A DNA stretch of 64,000 bases from Dolomedes plantarius (Eukaryota; Arthropoda; Arachnida; Araneae; Dolomedidae): positions 220,959,677 to 221,023,676 of the forward strand of contig OU015493.1 of the NCBI GenBank assembly GCA_907164885.2, in the 5' to 3' direction. Below, piece after piece: positions 1 through 10,194 of the stretch. The notes beneath the pieces were generated by a model. That model was not told the DNA's origin, did not search any database, and was given only the letters and a program-made list of their open reading frames with translations. The stretch's first letter is position 1; every line of letters starts with the position of its first letter. The position numbers and the translations under genes were made by a program.

Positions 1-202
1 AACTTTAAATGCAAACTTAAATTAGCTACAACAAAAGCTTAAAAATTTAATTAAAAAAATTCTAAGAATTTTTCAAAAATCTTTCTTAGTGCACCACTAC
101 ACTATAAGAAAAATTGCCATAAAATTTCAACCCTTTAGTTCCATCTGTTTGGTTTGTGCGTTATCTGTTAGTCAGTTACGGAACTGTTTTTTTATATATA
201 GA
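1..202 (-). mobile_element. Helitron, 5'-terminal fragment
   Basis: On the minus strand the sequence starts TCTATATATAAAA, then CAGTTCCGTAACTGACTAAC, then the AAACAGATGGAACTAAAGGG region. This is the usual layout of an invertebrate Helitron 5' end: TC start, GACT-type repeats, then a block complementary to 'ggtttggt...'. The TC corresponds to plus-strand GA at 201-202. The rest lies outside the window. The same end recurs at 19512-19668. No Rep/helicase coding is present. Confidence 0.6.
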
Positions 203-820
203 CTACCTGAATACCCGCACTTCGCTACGGAGTACATTCAAATTAAATACAACTGTCAATGTATGTAATTAATGCCAAAAAAAGATAATATATACTATAT
301 ATATATATATTTATAAAAAAATCATAAGGGATATTTTTATAGACAAAATAATGTCCAATCGTCTGCCGCATTAGCAAGAAAAAAAATACTTTTTTTGTCT
401 AATTAGTTGTTATGCACGTGACGATAAATTTATTTAAAGTACTAGAAAAAGAAGTCACGTGATCAGCATTTAATAAATTAAATTTTAAAAATAAATCTTT
501 AAAAATTCACGAAAAATCAAAAAATAGAGGTAAAGATTCGAAGAAGATCTCATTTTAAATGATTTTTTATGATCTTTCTCGTGATATAAATTTTATAACC
601 ATCAAGTTATTATTTTAAATGCAAACTTAAAAAAAGTTACAAAAATAGCTTAAAAATTTAATTTAAAAAACTCTTTCTTTGTAGACCTTTCACTATAAGA
701 ATAATCGCCTTACAAAATTTCAGAACTTTAGGTCCAGTGGTTTGGTCTTTGCGTTGTATGTCAGTCAATCAATCAGTCAGTCAGTAAGTCAGTCAGTTAC
801 GGAACTGTTTTATATATAGA
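203..820 (-). mobile_element. Non-autonomous Helitron, apparently complete
   Basis: The minus-strand 3' terminus is at 203, where plus CTACCTGAATACCCGCAC reads on the minus strand as a short hairpin followed by GGTAG. The 5' TC terminus is at 819-820. It abuts the preceding Helitron copy with no spacer. The interior is AT-rich and non-coding. Near-identical sequence occupies 19669-20299, where a larger Helitron has jumped into the TATA-rich 5' end. The 3' end is GTAG rather than the usual CTAG, so either the terminus has drifted or this is a variant subfamily. Confidence 0.6.
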
Positions 821-1348
821 TATATAATAAATAAACATCGTGTCATTTTAAATTTAAACTCCTTTAGTATTTGGTCTACGATAATATAATTTTACGCTAT
901 GAAAAAAAAATACGCCGGGCTTTTTTTTTGGGGGGGGGGGGAGGGTGGCAATTGACCCTAGTGCCCCCTGCCCTTGGAGCCGCCAATGAATAACACAAGA
1001 TATAGTATCAAGCACGCAAACAATTGCAGGTGCAGGAACCAAGCAAATATAATATTACGTGACACTGGTATAAATGTGTATAAACGTCATACTGGTAGGC
1101 TGAATTTCAAACATCATACTGAAAAACATTATACATACTTCAATAATAGCAAAACAAAACATGGTGGTAAAATAGATCTAATCAGTTATTCATTTCTTAT
1201 GAGAATCACGCTGTGAATGAATCACGCTGTGTTTACATTTTGTATGGGTGGAATTTATATTTAGAATTGAAATATCTCTAAAACTAATAAAGTATCAGAA
1301 TATGTGTACGCAGCAAAAATTATCAGTCTGTAAAGCTCTTTCCAAATA
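821..1348. other. Unassigned repeat flank with homopolymer tracts
   Basis: AT-rich DNA with poly-A, poly-T and poly-G runs around 901-945. Closely related sequence occurs at 25598-25935 and 32158-32677. The part from about 1190 also occurs at 29570-29725. The short plus-strand ORF near 974-1216 is repeated in those copies and lacks any recognisable domain, so I treat it as non-coding repeat sequence. Confidence 0.6.
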
Positions 1349-2758
1349 CACTGCTGGCCACCCAAATTGCAACACCAAGAAAGACAAGAGATATCACAAC
1401 AAAATGTATTTTGTAGATAACATGTTGATCAAGTATCAAATGATTAAATTTATAGACTTCTGTGAAGTGTGGTTCCTGCCAAAATCAGTAGCCAGAGTAG
1501 CCGTTATTGTTGGAGATCACCGCTGCCACACGCCTCGGCATTGATTCAAAGAGACTTTAGATGAAATCTTGGTTTACAGCAGACCAAGCAGCTTTCACAC
1601 GTTGCCAAAGTTGATCTGCTGTGGCAGCTGGAGATTGAATCTGGGTCAATCGTAGAGCAACCATGGACCACATATTTTCTATCGGCGACATGTCCGGAGA
1701 GCGAGGCGGCTAGGGAAGCAATTCAATCTGGCGATTGACGAAGAACCGTTGGACAACGCGTGCCACGTGTGGTCGTGCATTATCCTGTTGAAATATGTCT
1801 GTGGGCAAGCCCTGAAGGTAAGGAAGGACAACTGGCTCCAACACCTCGGAGATGTAGCGCTGGCTGTTTAAAGTATCGGCAATGCGTACTAGAGGTGTGC
1901 GAGAGTGATATCCAATACCGCCCCATACGATAATACCCGGTGCAGGACCAGTGTGGCGGTGCATAACGCAGCTGTTCAGCATCCTCTCTTCACGGTGTCT
2001 CCAGACTCGAATGCGACCATCGTGGTGTTGCAGACAGAAGCGTGACTCGTCAGTAAAGACAATTTCATTCCATTCTGCCGCCCACATCCTTCTGTCATCG
2101 CACCATTGGTGGCGGAGACGTCTGTGGTTCTGCGTCAAGGGTAGACAAAGCAATGGACGTCTTGCAGAGAGACTACTCTGCTGTACACGGCGTCGAATGG
2201 TACGCGCAGACACTGGATGATGCGTTACAGACTGCATGTGCTGTGCTATGGTTCGTGATGTGACTGAGCGATCCGTCACTGCCATGCGCACAATTTGCCT
2301 GTCATCACGTGAAGTGGTGCGCTGAGGTGGATGCGATCGAACACGCCGGTCCGTCGTACCCTCCTGCATCCAACGATCACATATCCGCATTACAGTTGTT
2401 TGATTTCGTCCAACACGACTACCAATTTCCCTGAAAGATAATCCACAATCTCGGTAGGCCAATATCCTTCCTCTGTCGAACTCGGATACTTGATCAAAAA
2501 ATGATCGATGTTTTCGACGAGGCATAATTGATTTTTTTTTTGAAAAAAACCACAAGAAAAACACAATTGCCGAACTTGAAATCGTCGAAATCTCCAAGCC
2601 TTAAATAGCGCTTTGAAGTGGCGCCACAGTCGCGCGTGATGTGCGTCTGCGCTGAAATTCTAATCATTTGCATATCTCACCTCCGCTAATGCATGTTGTA
2701 AATTTCATGTTATTTGCATGTTTCCTTCAGGGTGTTGCATTTACAGTGGCCAGCAGTG
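1349..2758 (-). mobile_element. Tc1/mariner transposon Tc1-A, copy 1
   Basis: A 1410-bp element flanked by TA dinucleotides (1347-1348 and 2759-2760). The ends CACTGCTGGCCAC and GTGGCCAGCAGTG are inverted repeats, with the match extending imperfectly to about 28 bp (…GCAACACC inside). A related locus at 29713-29735 lacks the element and has a single TA, which confirms the borders. The transposase is on the minus strand and fills most of the element. Confidence 0.93.
1485..2525 (-). pseudogene. Tc1-A transposase, two in-frame stops
   Basis: The frame runs for about 346 codons, normal for Tc1-like transposases, from MPRRK at 2525 to TGA at 1485-1487. The N-terminal ~110 residues contain two helix-turn-helix-like segments ('SFREIGSRVGRNQTTVMRI' is the first recognition region). 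The catalytic triad is D159 in FTDES, D248 in QQDNARPH and E283 in SPIENMW, which gives DD34E spacing. It is broken by a TAG directly before PPRSPD (a Trp codon in the sister copy) and by a TAA near 1558 where the copy at 32814 reads Lys. Its role would be cut-and-paste transposition in the nucleus. This copy is inactive. Confidence 0.92.
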
Positions 2759-2760
2759 TA

Positions 2761-3489
2761 TGTAACATTTATGTACTTTCATGAAAAATAAATACATCGA
2801 TTTCGACATCTTCAAATATGGCCGAATTTCAAAATGGTAGCCCGGTCTACCCGGAATTGTGATCGACATAGGAATTGCTTTATTATTACCATGTTTTTAT
2901 TAACTTGCATATTAAAACCCGAATATTAAAATTTTGAGAAAAATAAAATAATTTACATATTGAAAGAAAATTCTTAAATTTTTGCAGAAATATAATTTGA
3001 ATACAGAATTCATGTACATGAAGTATATTCAAATTTCAAATAAGCTTACTTTTTCCTTATTTTTGTTATGAAGATACGCTCATTCACAAATTAATGGTAA
3101 AACATTTTTTGAATATGGAATTTTGCTATATCTACTAGATTTTTCTATTGATCTATAATTTTACGGATTCTATACTGTACATGTCATATATATGGACTCT
3201 TTAAGAATCTTTTTCTAGTCCTTGATTTTAGTAATAGGATTCCTGGTCCTTTTTTCCGTGTACTCACATTGATGACCTGATCGAAGGAAAACGTTTTCAG
3301 GTACGTAAATCATCGATTATTTAATAATATTTAATTTAATCTCGTTTCTCTATAGCCGAAATAAATGTGAGGCGTACGTATTTAATGATATAATCTAATT
3401 AAGACGTCCTTCTGAAAGACAAAAATTAGTTATTGAATTATTTAAACACTTAAAATAAGATCATTTCATACGGGGTATTGACAGTACTA
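2761..3489. other. AT-rich non-coding DNA
   Basis: No credible ORF. The first ~40 bases continue the flank that is also found next to the empty site at 29726-29770. The rest is AT-rich and repeated at 33906-34634. I see no terminal repeats that would define a separate element. Confidence 0.5.
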
Positions 3490-3550
3490 CAGTAGAGTCC
3501 CGATAATCCGACCTTCGGTAACCCGAAAGTCCGCTTAATCCGACCCCAAA
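3490..3550 (+). repeat. Tigger/pogo terminal inverted-repeat fragment
   Basis: TA is followed by CAGTAGAGTCCCGATAATCC, then further 'CCG' steps typical of Tigger/pogo ends. The inverse of the same terminus closes the Tigger relic at 52112. No partner end was found within the next few kb, so this is a lone end. It is duplicated at 34635. Confidence 0.75.
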
Positions 3551-3955
3551 AGCCAAAAAGAACTAAGTTTACATTAAAACCATAGTGATACTAACCGTAA
3601 TAGGCTGAGGTTTTTTAACCGGACCGAACCCCAAAAAGGACGATTGTATGCTAATGTGGTAACCTCCCGAATTCGGGCAGGGAATTCCCTCCTTTTTTTG
3701 GAACTCCCCTAGAGTGTGGGATGTTTTGTCCCTCCCAATGAGATCTGCAGATTTTTTTTGGGGGGGAGGGGGGGGCTATGCCGATTGTTAATAATTTATT
3801 CAGCGATTGATTGCGTCTATTCCAATTCTTTCGGGTCGAGTCTTGCCCTGCTTCTAAATAATTAATTATATTCATGCATTTCGTGCGTTTCAAAGAATGT
3901 ACATATATTTTTCTGGTTCAAAGATTATAGCTATATTTTTCTGTTTTATACATTA
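3551..3955. other. Non-coding spacer with poly-G tract
   Basis: Contains small palindromes such as CCCGAATTCGGG (about 3667) and a poly-G run near 3760-3775. The minus ORF at 3651-3893 crosses the homopolymers and has no recognisable domain. The same DNA follows the Tigger end in copy 2. Confidence 0.5.
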
Positions 3956-5033
3956 CTAGCTGTACCCGTGCCGGCGTTGCTCGGGTAATGTAATTACCAA
4001 TTTTTTAGTAGCCTTAACCCTTTGTTAATGGGCGTCTCTGTCATCCTTTTCCTCACCACGATACATTATTTTACCCATATAAATTTAATCCTTTCTGGCA
4101 CATTTAGGCAAAATTTTTGACATAGGATTACTTAAAACTTTCCACAACAGTCAGCGAGACTAAAAACGTATTAAGATGTTTATTGTGCTGAAATTCTTTG
4201 AAATCTTCATAGATTTTTTCCACAAACACACCACAAATTATATGATATTAACTAAGTGTTGGCCAGAAAAATTACGGCATTACTAAATGCGATTTTTTTA
4301 TCGATTATCACTGCAATAGTAATCGATTTCCTTTAACCACACAATCCCTCATAGAAAACAAACGCCCCAACACATCACATGCTTGACGTCGAAAAAGACA
4401 CGCCCATTTTCCCTCGCTTTACCTTCGTCCGGAAATGAAGAACGAAATCTCCAAAATGAGATTTCTCGCAAGAGTTTCCGAATCATAAAATAAATTATTA
4501 AAAAATAACTACAATTTGTAAATTAATTTTGATTCTGGCTTTCGAAACTGTGATGTATAGGGTCTCTGAGATAAAAATTTCGTAAAAATGTAACAACATT
4601 TACGTATCGATTCGACAATTTGGAAAAAAGGGTCGCGGCCAAAATCGCGTTTTTTCCCGAAAAACGGGTGCGTACAGGCGATCGAAAAAAAATCACAATT
4701 AATAGATAAATTAAGACAGACAATTTTAATTGTGATTTCCGTATGGTGTCATCTTTCCCGTATAGGCTCGTCCGAAAAAAAAAATTCTTGGACTGATACG
4801 TTAGGATTTACGGAGCTTTTACTCGTCCGGGAGCTCCAAATCGCGACTAAATATTTAATTACGGAAAATCTAATTAAAAAATCGAAAAAAGGGCTTCGAG
4901 GTGCATAATGTGACCTCGGGGGGCATCTTCGTGTCGAATCTCAAGACTGTCCGACCTGCCGTCTTTGCGCCGTGTTGCGAGCAGACAAAAACTCGGTCAC
5001 AAACACACAGACTTTGCCTTTTATATATACAGA
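3956..5033 (-). mobile_element. Non-autonomous Helitron (1078 bp), copy 1
   Basis: Reading the minus strand, the 3' end is a hairpin (ACCCG…CGGGT around AGCAACGCCGGCA) followed by ACAGCTAG, with host T next (plus A at 3955). The 5' end is TCTGTATATATAAAAGGC at 5033. It therefore sits between A and T with no target duplication, as Helitrons do. The ORF near 4870-5073 only overlaps the 5' terminus and is not credible. The copy at 35101-36177 has the same ends. Confidence 0.82.
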
Positions 5034-5250
5034 TTTTTCTATAGAAAAAAAGCAAATAATTATATTCATTCATTAGTTCTGCATGGATGTTGAAGTGGAT
5101 ATAATTAATAAGTTAATTTTTATAAAAGTTTGTATTTCTTGATAATTATATAATAAAAAATTTGATAATTATAATTTTCTAATATTATTATAAATTTCAT
5201 AATTTTTTTAGTATAAAAGACAGTTTTAAGCTACTTAATAAATAATTCGA
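5034..5250. other. AT-rich flank of the GC-rich island
   Basis: Very AT-rich non-coding sequence between the Helitron end and the GC-rich block. Also present in copy 2 (36178-36394). Confidence 0.5.
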
Positions 5251-5264
5251 TTGACGCCTATTCA

Positions 5265-5690
5265 CTGTTCATGTATTGTATACCCAACAAACACAGAGGC
5301 ATCGGGCCGGGGCCGGATGATTCCGGCCAGCCGATTTCTCCACTGCCGGGCCGGCACATTAGGTCAGTATCGGATCCGTCACGGGCTTGTCCTCTCGCCC
5401 GCGACTTTCCCGTCCAGTGCTGGGCCGCTTCCGGTAACAATGAAGCTATCGTGCATCCGACTGCGAACCGTGATACAACCGCAAGGTCCCCGTCGATGCG
5501 GACATAACGCCGCACCATTGCCGGAGGGTGACGGGCCGGTTGCGGGAGCAATAATTCGTGTCGACAGGCCGTCAAATACCCATCTCGCAGCCACCAAAGC
5601 GCCGTCGATCACGGTTAATTGCCAGTATTGGGCCGAAATTGAAATGCCGACAGTTTTTCAAAGCTTTTCGTAGAACCCTTCCGTTCACAG
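5265..5690. repeat. GC-rich, CpG-rich island of unknown nature
   Basis: A sharp compositional island in otherwise AT-rich DNA, with many CpG dinucleotides and recurring GGGCCGG, CCGGCC and TGGGCCG words, including a GCCGG…CCGGC dyad near 5309-5330. Its left edge, TATACCCAACAAACACAG, recurs inverted at 51370-51390 beside a second GC-rich block. Reading frames are open on both strands because stop codons are rare in GC-rich DNA. None shows a domain, so I do not call a gene. It is retained almost unchanged in copy 2 (36409-36835). Confidence 0.6.
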
Positions 5691-5770
5691 GCTTTTTATT
5701 TTTATTAATGAGATTGTTTATAACAACACTACTTATATATATATATAACATCTAATATATATCTCATATA

Positions 5771-7175
5771 CACTCGTGGACAAAAAAATTAGCGCACCAA
5801 GAAGGAGTCGTCAAAATGAAACGAAATTTTACATACGTAATGACTACTTTGATATAAGTAAATGATAAGAAAATAAAAGAGAAAGGATAATTTATTTCAG
5901 AGAAAAAGGCAAAAGAACGGAGGAGTTAATATTCCGTTGGACCCCCTCGAGCGCGAATGCACGCTGCGATACGATCGGTAATTGAGTCATACAAGTTCTA
6001 TATGATGTCTTGAGACATTTCGTTCCATATTTGCTGTAACCTTGCCTCTAGTTCGTTCAAACTCGTGAGATGCCCAACTCGTCGTCCCAAATGATCCCAG
6101 ATATGCTCGATTGGAGAAAAATCTGGGGATCGGGCAGGCCAAGGAAGGGTAGTAACAGTGCGGAGACAGTCTTGTGACACCCTTGCCGTATGAGGCCGAG
6201 CATTGTCTTGTTGAAAAATGGCTCCTTGGAGCCGTTGCATGAGTGGCAACACATGTGGTTGCAGGATTTCATGAACATACCGCTGGGCTGTCATGGTGCC
6301 ACGGAACAATACTAGGGGTGACCGTGTATTGTAGGCAATGGCACCCCATACCATCACACCAGCTGTGGGAGCGATGTGTCGCTGTACAGCAAAGGCAGGA
6401 TTGAAGCGTTCACCACGGGCTCTCCACACACGAACACGATTGTCATCACTGCCGAGATTGAATGTGGATTCGTCGCTAAAGACGACCTGGTTCCATTCCG
6501 CTGCAGTCCAGTTTCCTCGTGCGCGGCAAAACTCCAAACGGAGGCGTCGATGGGTGGGCGTCAAGGGCAGCACACGTAACGGGCGCCGCGATACCAACTG
6601 TCCTTCTGCCAGGCGCCTTCGTAAGAGACACAGAGGCCCCTAGTGAAGGTGCTACCTGTGCCTGGATGGCGGCCGATGAAGCAGTTGGCTGTACGCGTGC
6701 ATTTCTTACCATGTGGCGGTCTTCTCGACGACTGGTCTGTCGAGGGCGTCCTGAGCCTGTTCTTCGTGTACATGACAATTCTCGGGTCCACTGGTCTCAA
6801 CACCACCTCACAACACAATCAGAGCGGCCTAATTGACGTGCTACTCGCCTAGCTGACCACCCAGCTTCCATCATCCCGACAATTCTCCCCCTCTCAAACT
6901 TCGACAACTGCGTATATTGTCTTCGAACACGACGTAATGGCATGTCTATCTCAGCTCTTTCTTTGTAAATGATTCAGCACACTCAAACAAGCTTTGGTTA
7001 CGTGTTTTATACTCCAAAGAGTACGATGTTCAACACCCTCTACCGGCTATACGTAATAAGCAATCACGCTGTATTTCTAATCATTTGCATATCTCCCTTA
7101 CATGTACCTTCATTGCAAGTTTCGTTACATTCCCGCAATTATTTCTTGGTGCGCTAATTTTTTTGTCCATGAGTG
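5771..7175 (-). mobile_element. Tc1/mariner transposon Tc1-B, copy 1
   Basis: A 1405-bp element with TA at both sides (5769-5770 and 7176-7177). The inverted ends are CACTCGTGGACAAAAAAATT and its near complement ending …GTCCATGAGTG, and the match extends through TAGCGCACCAAG. It lies inside an AT-rich inverted sequence (TATATAACATCT… before, …AGATGTTATATATA after). The transposase is on the minus strand. Confidence 0.93.
5926..6943 (-). pseudogene. Tc1-B transposase, frameshift and stop
   Basis: It starts at ATG 6941-6943 (MPLRRVRRQY…) and ends at TAA 5926-5928. The N-terminal DNA-binding half and the catalytic half lie in different frames and switch near 6600-6620. A TAG at about 5998 interrupts the C-terminus after MSQDII. 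Catalytic motifs are visible: VVFSDES (first Asp), QQDNARPH (second Asp) and SPIEHIW (Glu). The length of about 339 codons is normal for Tc1-like enzymes. This copy is inactive. Confidence 0.9.
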
Positions 7176-7177
7176 TA

Positions 7178-7390
7178 TATCTGTTGATATCAGATGTTAT
7201 ATATATAATACTTGATATATATAACAGCTGATATCTACCCTTACACTTAATTTCTTTTTTTTTTCTGGCTCTCCATGTAAAAGAAGTATTAATATTTTAT
7301 ACTTTTCTCTTTTTTTCGTGTATTTTCCGGTAATACTAAATATTAATCTCTGCTAAAACCTAAATTTTTTGTTCAGAATAATCCCTTAAA
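7178..7390. other. AT-rich spacer after Tc1-B
   Basis: Contains short dyads of ATATATAACA and TGATATC around 7185-7235 that mirror the left flank of Tc1-B. This suggests Tc1-B landed in an older AT-rich palindrome. No coding. Confidence 0.45.
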
Positions 7391-8073
7391 ATTATATTTT
7401 GTACATGTTATTTTAAGTAAAGTTCCTAATTGTTCTCGAATAAGACAATTATAATATTTTCCATAGAGGAAATTTATTTCATTCTTCTCAAAGTTTAAAG
7501 TGAGGTGTAATATATATTTGAAAACCAGGAATTACCCGATTATATAATCTTAATTTTTATAATTTATTTGAAAAGGATTTAAAATTAAAATTGAATGTAG
7601 TTCAATGTTTTATAAATTTTATTCAGTCCTTTTTTAGTTGTTGACAAGTGAAAAAATTTCATAGTTTTGCATATCAATGAATGGTTCATTGTTAAAGCTT
7701 AGCTATTCAAGAAATATTTTGTGTTGAGACATCTTCAAAAACGTCTTGATAAGTTTATTCTTTGGTGATAAAAAATAATAATATTCTGTCATCCAACAGT
7801 CTTATATTGCTGAATACGATAAGACTGAAAAAAGGACTGAACAAAATTTATAAAACATTGAACTACATTCAATTTTAATTTTAAATCATTTTCAAATAAA
7901 TTATATAAATTAAGATTATATAATCGGGTAATTCCTGGTTTTCAAATATATATTACACCTCACTTTTAACTTTGAGAAGAATGAAATAAATTTCCTCTAT
8001 GGAAAATATTATAATTTTCTTATCTCGAGAAAATTTACGAAGTTTACTTAAAATAACAAGTACAAAATATAAA
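7391..8073. repeat. Long inverted repeat (foldback), ~248-bp arms
   Basis: The left arm (about 7391-7639) and right arm (about 7826-8073) are reverse complements over essentially their full length with small mismatches. Examples are GGAATTACCCGATTATATAA on the left and TTATATAATCGGGTAATTCC on the right. The roughly 186-bp loop has no ORF. I see no clean target duplication, so it may be a foldback/MITE relic or an inverted duplication. Copy 2 keeps only the outer part of one arm. Confidence 0.85.
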
Positions 8074-8460
8074 CATACCTCTCGTTCATTGTCCAATGAC
8101 GGTATATTAAAAAATGTTGGCGATAAAGAAAATCCCACACAGTCGAGCATCGGAGAGATAGGAAATGTTCAACCATGTAGAGAACTGAAGACATTAACTG
8201 TGTCGGAATATAATTGGCATAAATAGCGTGCGCCAAAGTTTCGCCAACACATAATCGCCAATTTGTATACAGATTGGCGACTGCCCAAAGAGCATTCCCG
8301 TCTATTTTTAGAATTACCCCCCCCCCACTCTTTCTCAGAAAACGGTCCCTTCTACTACTTGACACCTGCAACGACTGTCCACGAAGGGAGGACAAAGGAA
8401 TCTCACTACCCCAATGCCAGCGAGGCGCGACACACAGCCGGAAAGTCAAGAGAAGGGGGG
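8074..8460. other. Unassigned DNA with small hairpin and poly-C
   Basis: Contains a 7-bp-stem hairpin CGCCAAT…ATTGGCG at 8256-8279 and a poly-C run near 8319. It separates the foldback from recognisable hAT-A sequence. The hAT-A 5' terminus seen at 45046 is not recognisable here, so the left end of hAT-A copy 1 is diverged or replaced. Confidence 0.5.
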
Positions 8461-10194
8461 ACGGCAAGTCAGATGCGCGGTTAAAAAAAATTAAAACTAG
8501 TTTATTAGTAAAATAATGAATATAAAAATATTATCATTATGCTAGATAACTACTTAGAGTTAAAAATGAATTTTACAAGTATAACTGGAAATAAACAAAA
8601 CCACATTGGTTGTAAAAACGCTACTCCACGTAGCAACCAGTTGGGAAATACATTTTTTGTTTTTGTTTTAACACGTTTTAACCCATCAAATAGCGTCGGT
8701 GCGGGCGGTTTTTGTCAGGTTGTAGGAAAATACTATTTTATGCCCTGAGCCTATAAATCACGGCCCGGGATAATTTGCAGTATATTAATTTTGAACGTGT
8801 ACACCTCAACAACTGAAAAACAAAGCTTTTTGTCTCTAATTTTTGTGCTGGATTTTGTGATTTCTGACCAATAAAAATATTTCACAGGTAAGGAAACTTG
8901 ATGATATTTTTTCATTAACATATCAGAGCACCTCACTAGAATCAGCAGAAATCCATCAAATATGCCTCATTATTTACAGTGGCTAACAAAAGTGTTCGTA
9001 CACTTACGATTTTCAATGAAATAGGGGTCTATCCATTAATTAAAATGAATATTTAAGAATGCGTATTTAACAATAAGATCTATAATCTATTCTTAACAAA
9101 ACTACATGAAATATTTTAAAAACATAGTAAAACTTTATTTTTAAGAAACCAGTAATCAAAAAGTAACAAAAACTTTATCCCACAACAGTCATCGAACACT
9201 TGTAAAAAAATCTCTACTTATAAGTAAATATTCTAATTTTTAGTTAAATTAATATTTAGTAGGATATCCTTTAGCATCAACAGCAGCTTTTAAACGTTTG
9301 GGAATAGATTGCACTAGTTCTTTTGTAATTTCTGCATCTATGTTCATCCATTCTTCCATCATAATTGTTTTTAGTTCGCTTTTCGTCTGAATGTCGTGTT
9401 TTCGTACTCGAACCTCCAGTTCTCTCCAAAAATGTTCTATTGAGTTTAAATCTGGCGATTGAGGTGGTGTTTTCAAAACTTGTGGACAATTATAGAGACA
9501 CCAGAGGCAAACGTCGAAAGACGCGGACGTAGGATCTTTATCTTGATCCAAAAAAAATTTTTTTTTTCAAATACCCAAATTTTAGGCTGATAATTTTAAA
9601 TTGTCTCTTAAAATATTTATATAAACAGCATGATTCATTATGCCATCAATAAATACCAAATTACCTAGTCCTGATGTTGACATGCACACCCACACAAGGA
9701 CACCTCCACCGCCATGCTTAACTGTTCCTACTAAGTTCTTGGGATTAAGTTCCTCATTTTTTCTTCTCCATACAATTATACGCCCATCGGAACCAAAAAT
9801 GTTAAACTTGCTTTCATCGGCAAATAAGACATTATTCCAATAGGTTTGGGGCTTATTAATCATTTATAGTGCGAAGGAAAACCTGAGCTTTCTGTTTTTG
9901 CCACTCACAAAACAATTTCTACGGGCAGATCGCCCATATAATCCAGCTGCTCTGAGAACTCGTCGAATAGTTTCAGGTGAAATTGAAGTCGAAAATGTTT
10001 CATTAAATTCTGCACAAAGTTTTACAGCACTCAAACGTAGATTTTTCACAAATTTTCTAATTACAAATCTCTGATCACGTTTTGTTAACTTTGCCGGACG
10101 ACCTTTTCTTATCTTGATTTTGATCCGATTTTCTTCTTTAAAGCGTTTTATCCCATACTGCACAGTATAATGGGATAAATTAAGTAATTTAGCA

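Noticed and set aside
160..800. CRISPR-like or satellite GTCAGTCA repeats (also near 15535, 17575, 20240, 22520, 30880)
   Set aside because: Short GACT repeats are a normal part of the Helitron 5' terminus and have no spacers.
974..1216. 80-codon ORF repeated at 25752 and 32310
   Set aside because: It recurs because the DNA is repeated, the downstream parts diverge out of frame and one copy is interrupted by a stop; no domain.
3490..3640. Complete Tigger MITE in the large duplicated block
   Set aside because: Only one terminal repeat is present; no inverted partner within several kb.
5251..5690. Several overlapping ORFs of 70-140 codons on both strands, and their twins at 36395-36960
   Set aside because: Open in many frames because the block is GC-rich; no domain, no consistent start, and the frames differ between the copies.
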